A DNA stretch of 57,581 nucleotides from an uncultured Opitutaceae bacterium (GCA_937889545.1 CALAOT010000046.1:1-57581), one strand, 5' to 3'; positions 33,861 to 43,736 are shown, numbered from the stretch's first letter. Translations and numbers: made by a program. Notes: generated from the letters alone by a model not told the origin.

Positions 33861-35711
33861 TCACCGCCGGTCGTCGACCTGAACAAACTGCCGGTAGAGC
33901 GAGGCGTAATGGCCGCCCCTCGCCAGCAGCGCGGAGTGCGTGCCGCGCTCGATGATGCGCCCCTGGTCGAGCACGAGCACGAGGTCAGCGCCCCGGATCG
34001 TGCTCAGCCGGTGCGCCACGACAAAGCTTGTCCGCTCGCGCAGCAGCATCGACAGCGCATGCTGCAGCCGCGACTCGGTGAGCGCGTCGATCGAGCTCGT
34101 CGCCTCGTCGAGGATGACGATCCGCGGATCGGCCAGGAGGGCGCGCATGAAGCACACGAGCTGCCTCTGTCCGACCGACAGCCCCGCGCCTCGCTCCCCG
34201 ACCAGCGTGTCAATCCCGTCCTGCAGGTCTTCGAGGACGTCGAGGCAGCCGAGCCTCCTGGCCGCTTCCTTGACCTCGTCCGGCGTCGCCCCGGGCTTGC
34301 CCAGGCGGATGTTCTCCAGCACCGACCCGCTGAAGAGGAAGTTCTGTTGGTGCACCATCCCCATCTGCCGGTGGAGCGACTGGCCGGAGATCGAGCGGAT
34401 CCCGCGCCCGTCGACGAGGATCTCGCCCCTCGTAGGCAGGTAGAACTTCGACAAGAGGTTGATGATGGAGCTCTTCCCGCTGCCCGTGTGCCCCACGAGC
34501 GCGACCGTCTGCCCGGGTTCGGCCTCAAAACTGATGTCGTGCAGGACGAGCCTCGACGGATCGTAGCCGAAGGAGACCCCGCGGAACTCAACCCGGGCGC
34601 CGGCCGCGGGCCCCCGCCCCTTCCGGGGGTCCGCGAGTTCGGTCGCGTCGGCGGCGTCCTCCCAGTCGGGGGGCGTATCGACCAGGCGGAAGATCCGCTC
34701 GGCCCCGGCCATGGCGAGCAGCCCCTGGTTGTACTGGTTTCCGATGATCGTGATCGGCGAGAAGAATATGTTGGCGAGGAAGAAGAACATGATCAGGTCG
34801 TCCGCCTCCATGCTGCCGTGGAAGCTCCGCCAGCCGCCAACGATGAGGAGCATCGCCACGAAGAACTGGCTGTTCAGCTCGAGGATCGGCGCGAGGACCG
34901 CCGACGTCCTTGCGAGCGCGATGTTGTACTTCGAGTGGTCCGAGAGGAGGCTCCTGAACAGGCCGGCATTCGTGTCCTGCCGGACGAAGCCCTGGGTCAC
35001 GCGGATTCCGCCCACCGATTCGGCGAGCGTCGCGGTGACCCGGCTGAAGCTTTCCTGCGAGGCCCGCGTGAGCTGGCTAAGCCTCATCCTGAAACGGCGG
35101 TTAACCACCCAAAGGACGGGCGCCATGCATATGACGACGAGGAACATCTTCCAGTCGTAGTAAACCAGGACTACGGCGGCGAAGACCATCTGCCCGAACT
35201 GGATTGCGCTCACGAACCCGACGTCCTGGATGCCGACCCGGACCGCCTCCACGTCGCTCGTGACGCGGCTCAGGATCCGGCCGAGCTTCATCCTGTGGAA
35301 GAAGCTCATTGGCTGGCGCTGGGTCTTCTCGAAGATCTCCGCGCGCAGCCCGTTGACTACGGTCTCGCCGATCTCGAGGGCGTAGCGCTGGCGGAAGTGG
35401 AACATCGCGTCTGTCACGATCGCCAGCGCCGCGAATCCCGCCGTGCCGAGGACTATCCCGTGCAGGTCGCCGTGCGCAACGGGCCCCTTGATCACAAAGG
35501 CGGTGATCCATACGAGCGCCGGCAGCTGCATCGACCGGACGATCGTCAGCACGACCATGGCGGCGAGCTTGCGCCTGACCGGGCGGGCGTACCCGAGAAG
35601 CCTGCGGATGAGGCCCCAGTCGAGCGGCTTGAACTGCTCCTCATCATCGTCCTCGTCGCGCACGCGGTGGACGAGGATCAGGCTGCGTTTGCGATTCTTG
35701 TCGGCGCTCAT
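33861..35711 (-). CDS. ABC exporter half-transporter, canonical Walker B and altered signature
   Basis: This 616-aa protein has six N-terminal membrane helices (about 40-340) and a C-terminal nucleotide-binding domain with Walker A GHTGSGKSS and Walker B IVILDEATSSID (catalytic Glu present). The signature reads LSVGQ instead of LSGGQ. It overlaps its partner gene by four bases (ATGA). The two proteins should form a heterodimeric exporter of the MsbA/TM287-288 type. The substrate, lipid or drug, is unknown. Confidence 0.93.
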   Translation of the reverse strand: MSADKNRKRSLILVHRVRDEDDDEEQFKPLDWGLIRRLLGYARPVRRKLAAMVVLTIVRSMQLPALVWITAFVIKGPVAHGDLHGIVLGTAGFAALAIVTDAMFHFRQRYALEIGETVVNGLRAEIFEKTQRQPMSFFHRMKLGRILSRVTSDVEAVRVGIQDVGFVSAIQFGQMVFAAVVLVYYDWKMFLVVICMAPVLWVVNRRFRMRLSQLTRASQESFSRVTATLAESVGGIRVTQGFVRQDTNAGLFRSLLSDHSKYNIALARTSAVLAPILELNSQFFVAMLLIVGGWRSFHGSMEADDLIMFFFLANIFFSPITIIGNQYNQGLLAMAGAERIFRLVDTPPDWEDAADATELADPRKGRGPAAGARVEFRGVSFGYDPSRLVLHDISFEAEPGQTVALVGHTGSGKSSIINLLSKFYLPTRGEILVDGRGIRSISGQSLHRQMGMVHQQNFLFSGSVLENIRLGKPGATPDEVKEAARRLGCLDVLEDLQDGIDTLVGERGAGLSVGQRQLVCFMRALLADPRIVILDEATSSIDALTESRLQHALSMLLRERTSFVVAHRLSTIRGADLVLVLDQGRIIERGTHSALLARGGHYASLYRQFVQVDDRR

Positions 35712-37591
35712 GGCCCAACCCCCCCCGCCGGTTCCTGGAGTTCGCGGCTGTCGACCAGCTGCAGGTTGGCCACGTGCAGGTACGGCCCGGGAACCTGGAT
35801 CAGCTGCGAGTGGGTCCCGCGCTGGACGATGCGCCCGTTCTCGAGGACGATGATGAGGTCCGCGCGCCGGAGCGTGCTCAGGCGGTGGGCGACGATGAAG
35901 GTCGTCCTGCCCGCGATCGCCCGGTCAAGCGCCTCGAATATCTCGTGCTCCGTCTCGCTGTCGATCGATGCCGTCGGGTCGTCGAGGAGCAGGATAGCGG
36001 GCTCGAGGAGCACTGCGCGCGCGATCGCCAGCCGCTGCCTCTGGCCGCCGGAAAGGCTGTTGCCGCTCTCGCCGAGCACCGTCTCGTAGCCCTTTGGGAG
36101 GCCCGTGATGAAATCGTGGGCCGCGGCGATCCTCGCCGCCCGCTCGATCTGCGCCTGGGTTGCGTCGGGGTGCCCGAACGCTATGTTGGCGGCGACCGTG
36201 TTGGAGAACAGGAAGCTCTCCTGGAAGACGGTCCCGATGTTGCGGCGCAGGTCGTCCAGGTGCAGGCGCCGCACGTCGATCCCGTCGATCAGCAGCCTGC
36301 CCTTCGACACGTCGTAGAACCTCGGAATCAGGCTCATCAGGACGCTTTTTCCCGAGCCGGTCGCCCCAAGGATCGCGACGCACTCGCCCGGCTTGACCTC
36401 CAGGTCGATGTCCCGCACGACGGGGTCGAGGCGGCCGTACTCGAACGAGACGCCGTCGAACCGCACCGCGCCGTCCAGGCGGGGCCGGCGCACGGCGTCG
36501 GGCGGCGAGCGGACGTCGATCGGGGCGTCGAGGATCTCGAACACCCTGCGGGCCCCGATGAGCGACTGCTGGATCGAGTTGACGATCGTGGCCACGTTGT
36601 TCACCTGGCCGGCGAACTGGTCGAGGAGCCCGGCGAACACGACCAGGCCCGCGCCGAGGGGCAGCCGGCCCTGCGCGACGAGCCAGCCCCCGTAGCCGAG
36701 GAGCACCATCGTGTTGATCCGGGTGAGGAAGCCCGCCGTCGGCGAGAAAAGGCTCACCCACCAGAATATGCTGTACTGCTGCGTGAGGACGGCGGAGTTG
36801 ACACGGTCGAATTTCTCCCGGTTTTCCCGCTCGCGGCCGAACCCCTTGACGACCGCCACCCCCTGGACGCTCTCCGCCAGGTACTGCACCATCTTCTCGA
36901 CGAGCGCCCGGTTCTCGGCGTACTCGGGCTGGATCTTCCGCGAGAACACCGCCGACAGTATCCAGAGGACCGGGGTCGTCGCGAGGCAAGCCAGCGTCAG
37001 GCCGGGGCTCAGGCTCGCCATGTAGACGGCGTAGACGGTGAGCGAGATCACCATGATGACGCTCTGGATCAGCACCTGGTCCACGAACATCCGCACGGAC
37101 TGGACGTCGCCCGTCACCCGGGTGATGATGGATCCGGTCGTGTTGGCGTCGAAGAACCGGAAGCTCAGCCTCTGCAGCTTGTCGTAGATCTCCGCGCGCA
37201 GATCCACGACCAGCTTCTGCTGGACGAGGATGTTGACCTTGACGGCATACACGTAGTTGAGGACCGCCCTGAAGGCCGAGAGGACGAGGATCAGCCCCCC
37301 GAGGACCGCGAGCACATGCATCGGGCGCATGCCGGCCGGGAGGCTCACGTGCAGGAAGTGGACCGGGGCAACCGGCGCCTGATCCGACGCGGCGTGCCCG
37401 ACGACCTTCCTTATGTAGTCGATCCCGATGCCGGTGAAGCTCAGCCCGAACAGGCCCATCGTCAGCAGGACGAGCTGGATGCCCAGCACCTGCACGCATC
37501 GGAGCCGGTACCGCCATGCCAGGCGGAACAGCCGGCCGATCAGCTCCGAATTGGGGGGGCCGGCGGCGGCGGTGCTCAGCGGAGTGCCCAT
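35708..37591 (-). CDS. ABC exporter half-transporter, degenerate Walker B
   Basis: This 627-aa partner has six helices and a nucleotide-binding domain with Walker A GATGSGKSV, canonical signature LSGGQRQRLAIARA and Walker B ILLLDDPTASID, where the catalytic Glu is Asp. Combined with the LSVGQ signature of its partner, one composite ATP site is degenerate (this Walker pair with the partner's signature). The other is canonical. It is the first gene of the pair; a secreted hypothetical gene lies 60 bases upstream on the same strand. Confidence 0.93.
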   Translation of the reverse strand: MGTPLSTAAAGPPNSELIGRLFRLAWRYRLRCVQVLGIQLVLLTMGLFGLSFTGIGIDYIRKVVGHAASDQAPVAPVHFLHVSLPAGMRPMHVLAVLGGLILVLSAFRAVLNYVYAVKVNILVQQKLVVDLRAEIYDKLQRLSFRFFDANTTGSIITRVTGDVQSVRMFVDQVLIQSVIMVISLTVYAVYMASLSPGLTLACLATTPVLWILSAVFSRKIQPEYAENRALVEKMVQYLAESVQGVAVVKGFGRERENREKFDRVNSAVLTQQYSIFWWVSLFSPTAGFLTRINTMVLLGYGGWLVAQGRLPLGAGLVVFAGLLDQFAGQVNNVATIVNSIQQSLIGARRVFEILDAPIDVRSPPDAVRRPRLDGAVRFDGVSFEYGRLDPVVRDIDLEVKPGECVAILGATGSGKSVLMSLIPRFYDVSKGRLLIDGIDVRRLHLDDLRRNIGTVFQESFLFSNTVAANIAFGHPDATQAQIERAARIAAAHDFITGLPKGYETVLGESGNSLSGGQRQRLAIARAVLLEPAILLLDDPTASIDSETEHEIFEALDRAIAGRTTFIVAHRLSTLRRADLIIVLENGRIVQRGTHSQLIQVPGPYLHVANLQLVDSRELQEPAGGVGP

Positions 37592-37651
37592 TTGGGACTC
37601 ACGCTAGTTGGACGCACGGCGGGTGCACGAAATTTCCGCCCCGGACCGCCG

Positions 37652-38221
37652 CTAGCGGTTGGGCACGGGGCCAGGGGTGCTGGCCGGGCCCAGGGCGCCG
37701 CCCTGGACGGCCCTCTCGCGCTCCATCCTGCGCCGGCGGACCTCCTGGGCCACCGCGTCCAGGCGCCTCTGCTCGTCGGCCGGGGTCGGGTTCAGCACAG
37801 CCGGGGAGACGGCGGCCGGGGCCGCGGGCGCCACGCCGGCCCCGCCGGCCCCTGCCGACGCGACCTTGGCCGTTCGCAGCACGAGCCGGATGCTCCGGCC
37901 CTGAAAATCCACCGTGACGCTGTCGCTTGCCGGATCCGCGGACTTCACGACGAAATCGTGTCCGCCCTCGCTCAGCCCCACCCACGCGCTGGTCTTCTTG
38001 GCCGTGTCGTAGATGCAGTAGGCGGCGCCCTGCGAGGTCGACATGATCCCGCGCAGCTCGACGGGCCCCGCCGGTCCGGCCTGCGCGCCCGCCGCTGCGG
38101 AATTCGCGGGAAGGAAGGGCGACGACGGCGCAAGGTCCGCGCGCGCGACGCCGGCCCATCCGGCGGCCGCAGAGGCCGACAGGACCGCCAGAGCGGCTCG
38201 AATTGGATGACACATGCCCAT
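37652..38221 (-). CDS. Secreted conserved hypothetical protein
   Basis: This 189-aa protein has a signal peptide (cleavage near ARADLAPS). A small beta-rich domain at about residues 52-120 reads VELRGIMSTSQGAAYCIYDT, then SAWVGLSEGGHDFVV and VTVDFQGRSIRLVL. The tail is Ala/Pro-rich, with a basic helix (EQRRLDAVAQEVRRRRMERE). The middle domain resembles pilus or type II secretion accessory proteins that pack a short beta-sandwich. I associate it with conserved Opitutaceae hypotheticals, but without a search this is tentative. Confidence 0.7.
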   Translation of the reverse strand: MGMCHPIRAALAVLSASAAAGWAGVARADLAPSSPFLPANSAAAGAQAGPAGPVELRGIMSTSQGAAYCIYDTAKKTSAWVGLSEGGHDFVVKSADPASDSVTVDFQGRSIRLVLRTAKVASAGAGGAGVAPAAPAAVSPAVLNPTPADEQRRLDAVAQEVRRRRMERERAVQGGALGPASTPGPVPNR

Positions 38222-38330
38222 GAGATTCCCGTAGGTGCATTAGATTGACGCATACGGGACGGTCAAGTGGCGTCCGATCCGGGCGGCAGGCCTGCATCCG
38301 ATTTCTATTGAGTCCGTTGCGGTTGCCGCG

Positions 38331-38468
38331 ATGGATTCTGGCATGGCTAAAAAGAAATCAGCTAAGAAACGGAAGACCAAGCCGGCTGCGTCCAAGAAGG
38401 CGTCGTTCAAGGTACGCCGAGGGGCTGGCGGCCCGTCGCTAGCCGTTAAGAAGGCGGGGAGGAAGTAG
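38331..38468 (+). CDS. Lys-rich microprotein, copy 1
   Basis: This 45-codon gene starts MDSGMAKKKSAKKRKTKP and continues through AASKKASFKVRRGAGG to KKAGRK. The composition (Lys/Arg/Ala) resembles histone-H1-like or nucleoid-associated tails in Chlamydiae and Verrucomicrobia. A second copy lies 140 bases downstream, and several differences in the shared stretch are silent third-base changes, which supports coding. An in-frame second ATG at 38343 could be the true start. A GC stem-loop follows the stop. Confidence 0.6.
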   Translation: MDSGMAKKKSAKKRKTKPAASKKASFKVRRGAGGPSLAVKKAGRK

Positions 38469-38476
38469 GTTTGACG

Positions 38477-38493
38477 GCCGGGCTCGGCCCGGC
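38477..38493 (+). terminator. Stem-loop after Lys-rich gene 1
   Basis: GCCGGGC-TCG-GCCCGGC forms a perfect 7-bp stem nine bases after the stop codon, without a T-run. A similar, slightly imperfect sequence follows the second copy, so it is part of the duplicated unit. Its role as a terminator is uncertain. Confidence 0.35.
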
Positions 38494-38607
38494 AGGGACA
38501 CGTCCCGAACCTGCAATTCGAACCCGCTGCCGGTTGGCGCGACGGCCGGGCGGAGCCTGCCCAGCCGCCCGCATTTGATTTGGATTGAGTGCGCGACAAT
38601 TCCTGCG

Positions 38608-38736
38608 ATGGATTCTGGCATGGCAAAAAAGAAATCAGTCAGGAAGAAGACCAAACCGGCTGCCTCCAAGAAGGCACCGTCCAGGTTGCACCGGTTGCGT
38701 GCGGTCAAATCGCGGGCTATTAAGAAGAGGTGGTAA
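38608..38736 (+). CDS. Lys-rich microprotein, copy 2
   Basis: This 42-codon gene begins MDSGMAKKKSVRKKTKPAAS and ends RLRAVKSRAIKKRW. It shares its first half and its upstream bases (GCGATGGATTCTGGCATGGC) with copy 1, whereas the C-terminal half has diverged. It was probably made by tandem duplication. It may bind nucleic acid, but nothing beyond composition supports that. Confidence 0.58.
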   Translation: MDSGMAKKKSVRKKTKPAASKKAPSRLHRLRAVKSRAIKKRW

Positions 38737-38903
38737 GCCCGGCGGCCGGGCTCGGCCTGCCAGGAGTTCGTTCCGAGACTCGACCCTTAATCCGGAAGGC
38801 GTGTTCTCCTTGACCGGGCAGGATTTGCCCGGGCGTCTCCTTGGATCGATCCCGCGAATTGCAGTTCCGCTAGAGGGACCGGGCACCCCTGCCCGATCCC
38901 TCC

Positions 38904-41900
38904 CTATGCCGCGGAACGCTTCCTTCGGCACACAACAACCCCCAAAAGGGATATCCCGACAAGGATCGCCCCGTAGGTCGCGGGCTCCGGGGCAGGGGTT
39001 ATTTGGTGAAGGTTGTCCGGCCCGTCGGTGCCGGCGTTCCAATGAGTGGCATTGCCCGAGTATCCGGAGAACACGATCTGGTTCTCGGGGGGGGAGCCTT
39101 GGGTGCCCGGGCTTGTGTTGCTGTAGAAGTAGTCCACGAGGTTTGCCCAGTTGTTGACTGTGAGAATGGAGCTTCCAGTGAGGGTCACGCCGGTCACGTC
39201 CAGGATGGAGATGGAAGGATTTCCGAAATCTATGATTGAGGAGGAGCCTATGGTTAGGCCCCCGAACGTGTCGTTCGTGCCATTGAGCTTCAGCGTGCCC
39301 CCGTTCAGGACGATGTTGAGGCTCGGGTCGTTGAAGTTGGCGCCGAGCGTCAAGATCTCGTTCGCTCCCAGGGTCAGGATTCCTGATCCGGAGATCACGC
39401 CGCTCAGGGTTGCGGTGCTCCCCAACAGCGTGAGAGCCCCTCCCGTTCCGAACGACAGGGTGCCCGCGTTGTTGAAAATCCCGGTGAGCGTATCGCTCGT
39501 CCCGTTCAGGGCCAGGGTTCCGCCGGAGTTGACCGTGATCGCCCCGCTCGTCGCGATGGAGTTGGTTGCGTTCGACAGCAGTGTGCCGCCCGAGTTGACC
39601 GTGATCGACGTGGCATTCGAGAGAGTGCCGACGACGTTTGCTTGAATGGTGCCAACCGTGACCGTCACGGATCCCTGGAAATTCGGGTTCGCCGCGCCCA
39701 GGGCGAGCGTGCCCGTCCCGTCCTTGGTGAGCGCGGTCGTGTTGTTGCCTTGGATCGCCCCGCTTATCGTGGTGTTTCCGGAGCCGCCCACGTTTAGGAT
39801 CTTGCCATTGGCGATCCCCACGGCGCCGCCGACGGTCAGCGTGTTCGCGTCCGACTGGATCCTCGAATTGCCCGAGACTGTCACGGAGCCGGTGAGAGTG
39901 TTGTTTCCCGAGAGGTTCTCGATCGCCCCGTTGGCCGTGGGGGCGCCGTTGGTTGAAAGATTGAAATTGCTCGCGAGCGTGGAGCCGCCCTGCACCTCGA
40001 AGTTGCCCGCGCCGGACACGTTTACGGTCGAGGTACCCGTCGCGTTGGTGGCCCCGGCGACGATGACGCCGTTGCTCAGGTTGACGGTTCCCGTGAAGCC
40101 CGCGCTCGCCCCGGTTAGGACCAGTTCGCCGGTATTCGTGTTGGCGAGGGTCCCGCTGCCGGTGATGGATCCGCCGAACGTGCCCGCCCCGGTTCCCCCG
40201 AGCGTGAGCGTCCCGGTGCCGAGCGCCACCGTGCCGCCCGGTGTGCCGCTCAGATTCGAGATGGTTTCCGTGTGGTTGCCGAGGTTGAACGCGCCGCTGT
40301 TGACCGCGAGGTTCGAAGTGGACGCGAACTGGTTCGAGGCGTTGTCATTGACCGTGCCGCCGCCGATCGTGAGGCCGCCGTCGATCGCCGTCGTGCTGAG
40401 GTTGAGGATGCCCGAGTTGACCGTTGTCATCCCCGTGTAGGTATTGGCCCCGGAGAATGTCGTCGTGCCGGCGCCGTTCAGGGTCACGGCCCCCGTGCCG
40501 GTTGCGATGGCGCTGCTGAGGGTGGTGTTGCCCGCGCCCGTCAATGTGAGGGCGTTGCCCGAGCCGGTGATCCCACCGCTCATGACGAGCGTGCCCGAGC
40601 CCGAGTCGATCGTCGCGCTGCCGGCGAGTGTGATCGGGCCGGAAAGCGTCGCGGTGTTGCCGGCGCCGGGCGTCGAATAGAGCGCCCCCACACCACCCGC
40701 GCCCGTGCCCGCGAGGGAAATCGCGTTCGCGAGGGAAAGTCCGGCATTCACCTGGAGCGTGCCTCCGGAAAGGACCGTGGTGGTCCCGGTCCCGAGCACG
40801 CTGTTGCTGCCCGAGACCTGGAGCGTCCCGGTGTCGACCCCGATCGCCCCGCTGTATCCGCTGTTGTTGCCGCTCAGGGCGAGCGTCCCGCCACTCAGCT
40901 TAGTGAGGCTGCCGGTTCCGCTGAGCGCCGAGCTGATGCTCAAGCTGCCGGCTCCGCTCACGTCCACGATGCTGTTCGCGGAGACCGCGATCGTTCCCCC
41001 GCTGATCACCTGGTTGGACGCCGACTGCTGGATGATGCTCGGCAGCGGGCCGGCAAGCGTCAGCGTGTAGCCGGCCTGCGCGATGGTGAACGCCCCAGCG
41101 GCCGAATCGAACTTGAGGGCGTTGACGGAGTAATTGGCGTCCATCGTCGGCGTCAGGTAGTTGCCGCCGCCCGTGCCCGTGAAGTCGAGCTTCTGCGTGC
41201 TTCCGGGGGCCGTGCTCGGAGTCCCCGAGTTCCAGTTGGTCGCGCTGCCATTGACCTCGCCCCAGTTCGGGCTGGTTCCCGAGGCCGCGCCGGTCCAGGT
41301 GAGGAACGTGTTGTTCGGCGCGAGGATGTACCCGCTGGGCTCGCCGTTGCCAGTCGACGTCAGCACGCCCGACTCGACGGCGCCCGACCCGCTGCCCGTG
41401 AAGTAGACCTCGCCCAGCAGGCCCGTGGCGATTCCCTGGGTGGTGGCCGCGAGGGTCGTGCTCCCGCTGGTCCAGCCGTTGATGGTGAGGAGGCCGGTCC
41501 CGGAGGTCAGGTTGTTGAACACGAGCGTGTTTGTCGGCGCGCCGCTTCCAAAGTTGATCGTCCCGTTGCTGAACGAGAGGTTCCCGATGCTGTCGGAGTA
41601 TCCGTTCAGGTTCAGCGTGCTGTTGTTCAGGGCCACCGCGGACGATGAGCCGATCGCGTTGTTCGCGCCGAGCTGGAGCGTCCCCGCGTTCACGGTTGTA
41701 GCGCCGCTGTAGGTGTTCACCGCGCCTAGCGTCAGCGTCCCGCTGCCCGTCTTGGTCAGGCCCGACCCGGTACCGCCGTCGGAGATGACGCCCGAGATCG
41801 TCGAGGTGCCGCTGTTGACCTGCGCAGTCAGCGTCTGCGCCGAGGTGTTGGTGAGGACGACGGCTCCCGACTGGGTCGTGTTCGCCATGTTCAGCGTGTA

Positions 41901-43736
41901 GCTGCCTCCCGTCTGCGTCAGGGTTCCGCCCGTCGTGATGCCGGAGAGCGTCGCGTTGCCCTGGAGAGAAATGGCGTTCGTGATCGAGCTTGCGTTGGTC
42001 GAGCCAAGCGTGCCGCTGCTGATCGCCACGGCGCCCGTGCCGAGGGCCGTGTTGCTGTTCGCCTCGATGGTCCCCGCGGAGAGGGTTGTGGTTCCGGTGT
42101 AGGTGTTGGCGCCGGAAAGGGTCAGGGTTCCATTGCCGGTCTTGGTGATGTTGCCGCCCGAAATCGAGCTGGAGATCGTCAGGTCGCTTGTCAGCGAGCT
42201 GTCTTGGGCCACGCTGAAGGTCGTGGACCCTGAGACGAGGGCGAGATTTCCTCCCAAAATCTGGGAGGTTTGGTGCGCGGCATTCGTGTTCGACGTGATG
42301 CCGTTGCTGAGGGTTATCGTCTGGCCACTTGCGATGTTGACCACGCCGCCGTTCATGATGAACGAGCCGGCCGTGGTCGAGATACCGTCATTGAACGTCC
42401 CTCCGGCGTTCATGGTGATCGCGGAGTTGGGTGAAATTTGGTTGGCGTAGCTATCCCCGAGGGCGTGGCCCGCACCCCAAATGTCAACGGTGGCGCTATT
42501 GGTCAGGGATCCGGTGCCGACCGTAAGCGAGCCGTTGATGCCGTACCATCCGGATGTCATGGGGCCGACCACGAGCTCCAGGGAGCCCGAATTGACGACG
42601 GTGGCTCCAGTGTAGAAGCTGTTGTCACCCCAGAGGGTGAGTTGGCCGGTGCCGTTTTTGACCAGCCCACCGGTGTCTCCAATGTTTCCCATATTGGAGT
42701 ACACAAAGGTATCTCCCGCCCCGTCGAAGGTGACGGTGTTGCTCCCGAGGGAGAACGTATTTGTCGCGGCTGAGTTGCCGACGTAGAAGACGTTTCCTGC
42801 CGTGGAGTTCGAGATCGTCGCGTTTGAAGCCAAGGCAACATTGCTATTCCAGGTGTTGTTGGCGCTGATGTTCTGGAGGGCACCTTGGCCTGCACCCGTT
42901 CCGTTGAGGATGAGGGTTCCTTGGTTGGCCGTGGTGATGTTTCCCTCGATTTGGAGCACAGCGCCGTTGGCAATCGTTGTGTTGGCCGTGTTGGACGCCG
43001 AGCCAAGTGCATTCGTGTTCTGGATGTTGAGGGTGCCAGAGTTGACCGTGGTCGTGCCGGTGTAGGTGTTGGCCCCGGTTAGCGTAAGGGTGCCTGTGCC
43101 CGAGTATGCGAGGTTCCCTGCGGCTGTTCCTCCGTTTGCAATGACGCTGGCAATGTTGACCGCGCCGCTCCCGGCGACGGACAGCGTGTTGCCCGTTGAA
43201 CCGGAACCGAGGTTCACGTTGCCGTAGAAGATCATCGTCCCGCCGTTGTCGGTCCACGTTTGGGTTCCTCCCAGGGTGGTGGTGTTGTAGAAAGTCAGGG
43301 CAGCCGTGTCCGAATTCGTGATCCCCGAGGTGAGCGTTAGCGTATTGGCGTTCTCGTTTCCCGCCGTGTCGAACGTGTAGGGATTCGCGCCACCCGCGCT
43401 TGAGAACACAAGCGAGGATGCCGTCGACGAAGACAGCAGATTGACGGAGGTTTCGAGCCCCAAGCTATTGTTGAACGTCGCGATGCTGGTGTTTGTGGGG
43501 ATTCCCGTGCTCCAATTGCCCGCGGTTCCCCAAAGGCTGGAGGATGTGCTTGTCCAGTTGTCGACGACCTGCGCGCGCGCGGCCACGGCTGGCAGGCATA
43601 CCGCGGCAACCGCCAGCAGCCCCGCCAGGAGTCGGCCGCCGGCGCGCGGCCCCTGCGTTCCGACACGGCTCTCTGCGCATTGCGCCGGTCCGAGGCGGTA
43701 AAGGCTGCTCCGAGATGGGACGTGCGAGGGTTTCAT
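38904..43736 (-). CDS. PEP-CTERM surface protein with autotransporter-type beta-strand repeats
   Basis: This 1610-aa secreted protein has a signal peptide at about residues 34-56 (LLAGLLAVAAVCLPAVAARA). The rest is a Gly/Ser/Thr/Asn-rich beta-helix made of many copies of a motif like GTLTLTGANTYTGTTTVNSG. It ends with a PEP-CTERM sorting signal (PEPATYGAILVGISLLG, then CRRKR), so an exosortase should process it; none is in the window. The start at 43736 overlaps the stop of the upstream 127-codon gene as ATGA. It is likely an adhesin or biofilm-matrix protein. The antisense strand is also widely open, an effect of the repeats. Confidence 0.9.
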   Translation of the reverse strand: MKPSHVPSRSSLYRLGPAQCAESRVGTQGPRAGGRLLAGLLAVAAVCLPAVAARAQVVDNWTSTSSSLWGTAGNWSTGIPTNTSIATFNNSLGLETSVNLLSSSTASSLVFSSAGGANPYTFDTAGNENANTLTLTSGITNSDTAALTFYNTTTLGGTQTWTDNGGTMIFYGNVNLGSGSTGNTLSVAGSGAVNIASVIANGGTAAGNLAYSGTGTLTLTGANTYTGTTTVNSGTLNIQNTNALGSASNTANTTIANGAVLQIEGNITTANQGTLILNGTGAGQGALQNISANNTWNSNVALASNATISNSTAGNVFYVGNSAATNTFSLGSNTVTFDGAGDTFVYSNMGNIGDTGGLVKNGTGQLTLWGDNSFYTGATVVNSGSLELVVGPMTSGWYGINGSLTVGTGSLTNSATVDIWGAGHALGDSYANQISPNSAITMNAGGTFNDGISTTAGSFIMNGGVVNIASGQTITLSNGITSNTNAAHQTSQILGGNLALVSGSTTFSVAQDSSLTSDLTISSSISGGNITKTGNGTLTLSGANTYTGTTTLSAGTIEANSNTALGTGAVAISSGTLGSTNASSITNAISLQGNATLSGITTGGTLTQTGGSYTLNMANTTQSGAVVLTNTSAQTLTAQVNSGTSTISGVISDGGTGSGLTKTGSGTLTLGAVNTYSGATTVNAGTLQLGANNAIGSSSAVALNNSTLNLNGYSDSIGNLSFSNGTINFGSGAPTNTLVFNNLTSGTGLLTINGWTSGSTTLAATTQGIATGLLGEVYFTGSGSGAVESGVLTSTGNGEPSGYILAPNNTFLTWTGAASGTSPNWGEVNGSATNWNSGTPSTAPGSTQKLDFTGTGGGNYLTPTMDANYSVNALKFDSAAGAFTIAQAGYTLTLAGPLPSIIQQSASNQVISGGTIAVSANSIVDVSGAGSLSISSALSGTGSLTKLSGGTLALSGNNSGYSGAIGVDTGTLQVSGSNSVLGTGTTTVLSGGTLQVNAGLSLANAISLAGTGAGGVGALYSTPGAGNTATLSGPITLAGSATIDSGSGTLVMSGGITGSGNALTLTGAGNTTLSSAIATGTGAVTLNGAGTTTFSGANTYTGMTTVNSGILNLSTTAIDGGLTIGGGTVNDNASNQFASTSNLAVNSGAFNLGNHTETISNLSGTPGGTVALGTGTLTLGGTGAGTFGGSITGSGTLANTNTGELVLTGASAGFTGTVNLSNGVIVAGATNATGTSTVNVSGAGNFEVQGGSTLASNFNLSTNGAPTANGAIENLSGNNTLTGSVTVSGNSRIQSDANTLTVGGAVGIANGKILNVGGSGNTTISGAIQGNNTTALTKDGTGTLALGAANPNFQGSVTVTVGTIQANVVGTLSNATSITVNSGGTLLSNATNSIATSGAITVNSGGTLALNGTSDTLTGIFNNAGTLSFGTGGALTLLGSTATLSGVISGSGILTLGANEILTLGANFNDPSLNIVLNGGTLKLNGTNDTFGGLTIGSSSIIDFGNPSISILDVTGVTLTGSSILTVNNWANLVDYFYSNTSPGTQGSPPENQIVFSGYSGNATHWNAGTDGPDNLHQITPAPEPATYGAILVGISLLGVVVCRRKRSAA

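Noticed and set aside
33909..38248. Two very long plus-strand frames (726 and 824 codons)
   Set aside because: Both are antisense shadows of the ABC exporter genes, whose Walker motifs are clear.
38240..38708. Two overlapping minus-strand frames with related ends
   Set aside because: They mirror the duplicated Lys-rich plus-strand genes (poly-Lys read backwards gives Phe/Leu-rich text); synonymous differences fit the plus strand.
39003..43082. Many long plus-strand open frames (up to 458 codons) across this stretch
   Set aside because: They are antisense to the PEP-CTERM repeat protein. The low-complexity GC-rich repeats keep several frames open, and the translations are Val/Pro- or Arg/Ala-rich without family features.
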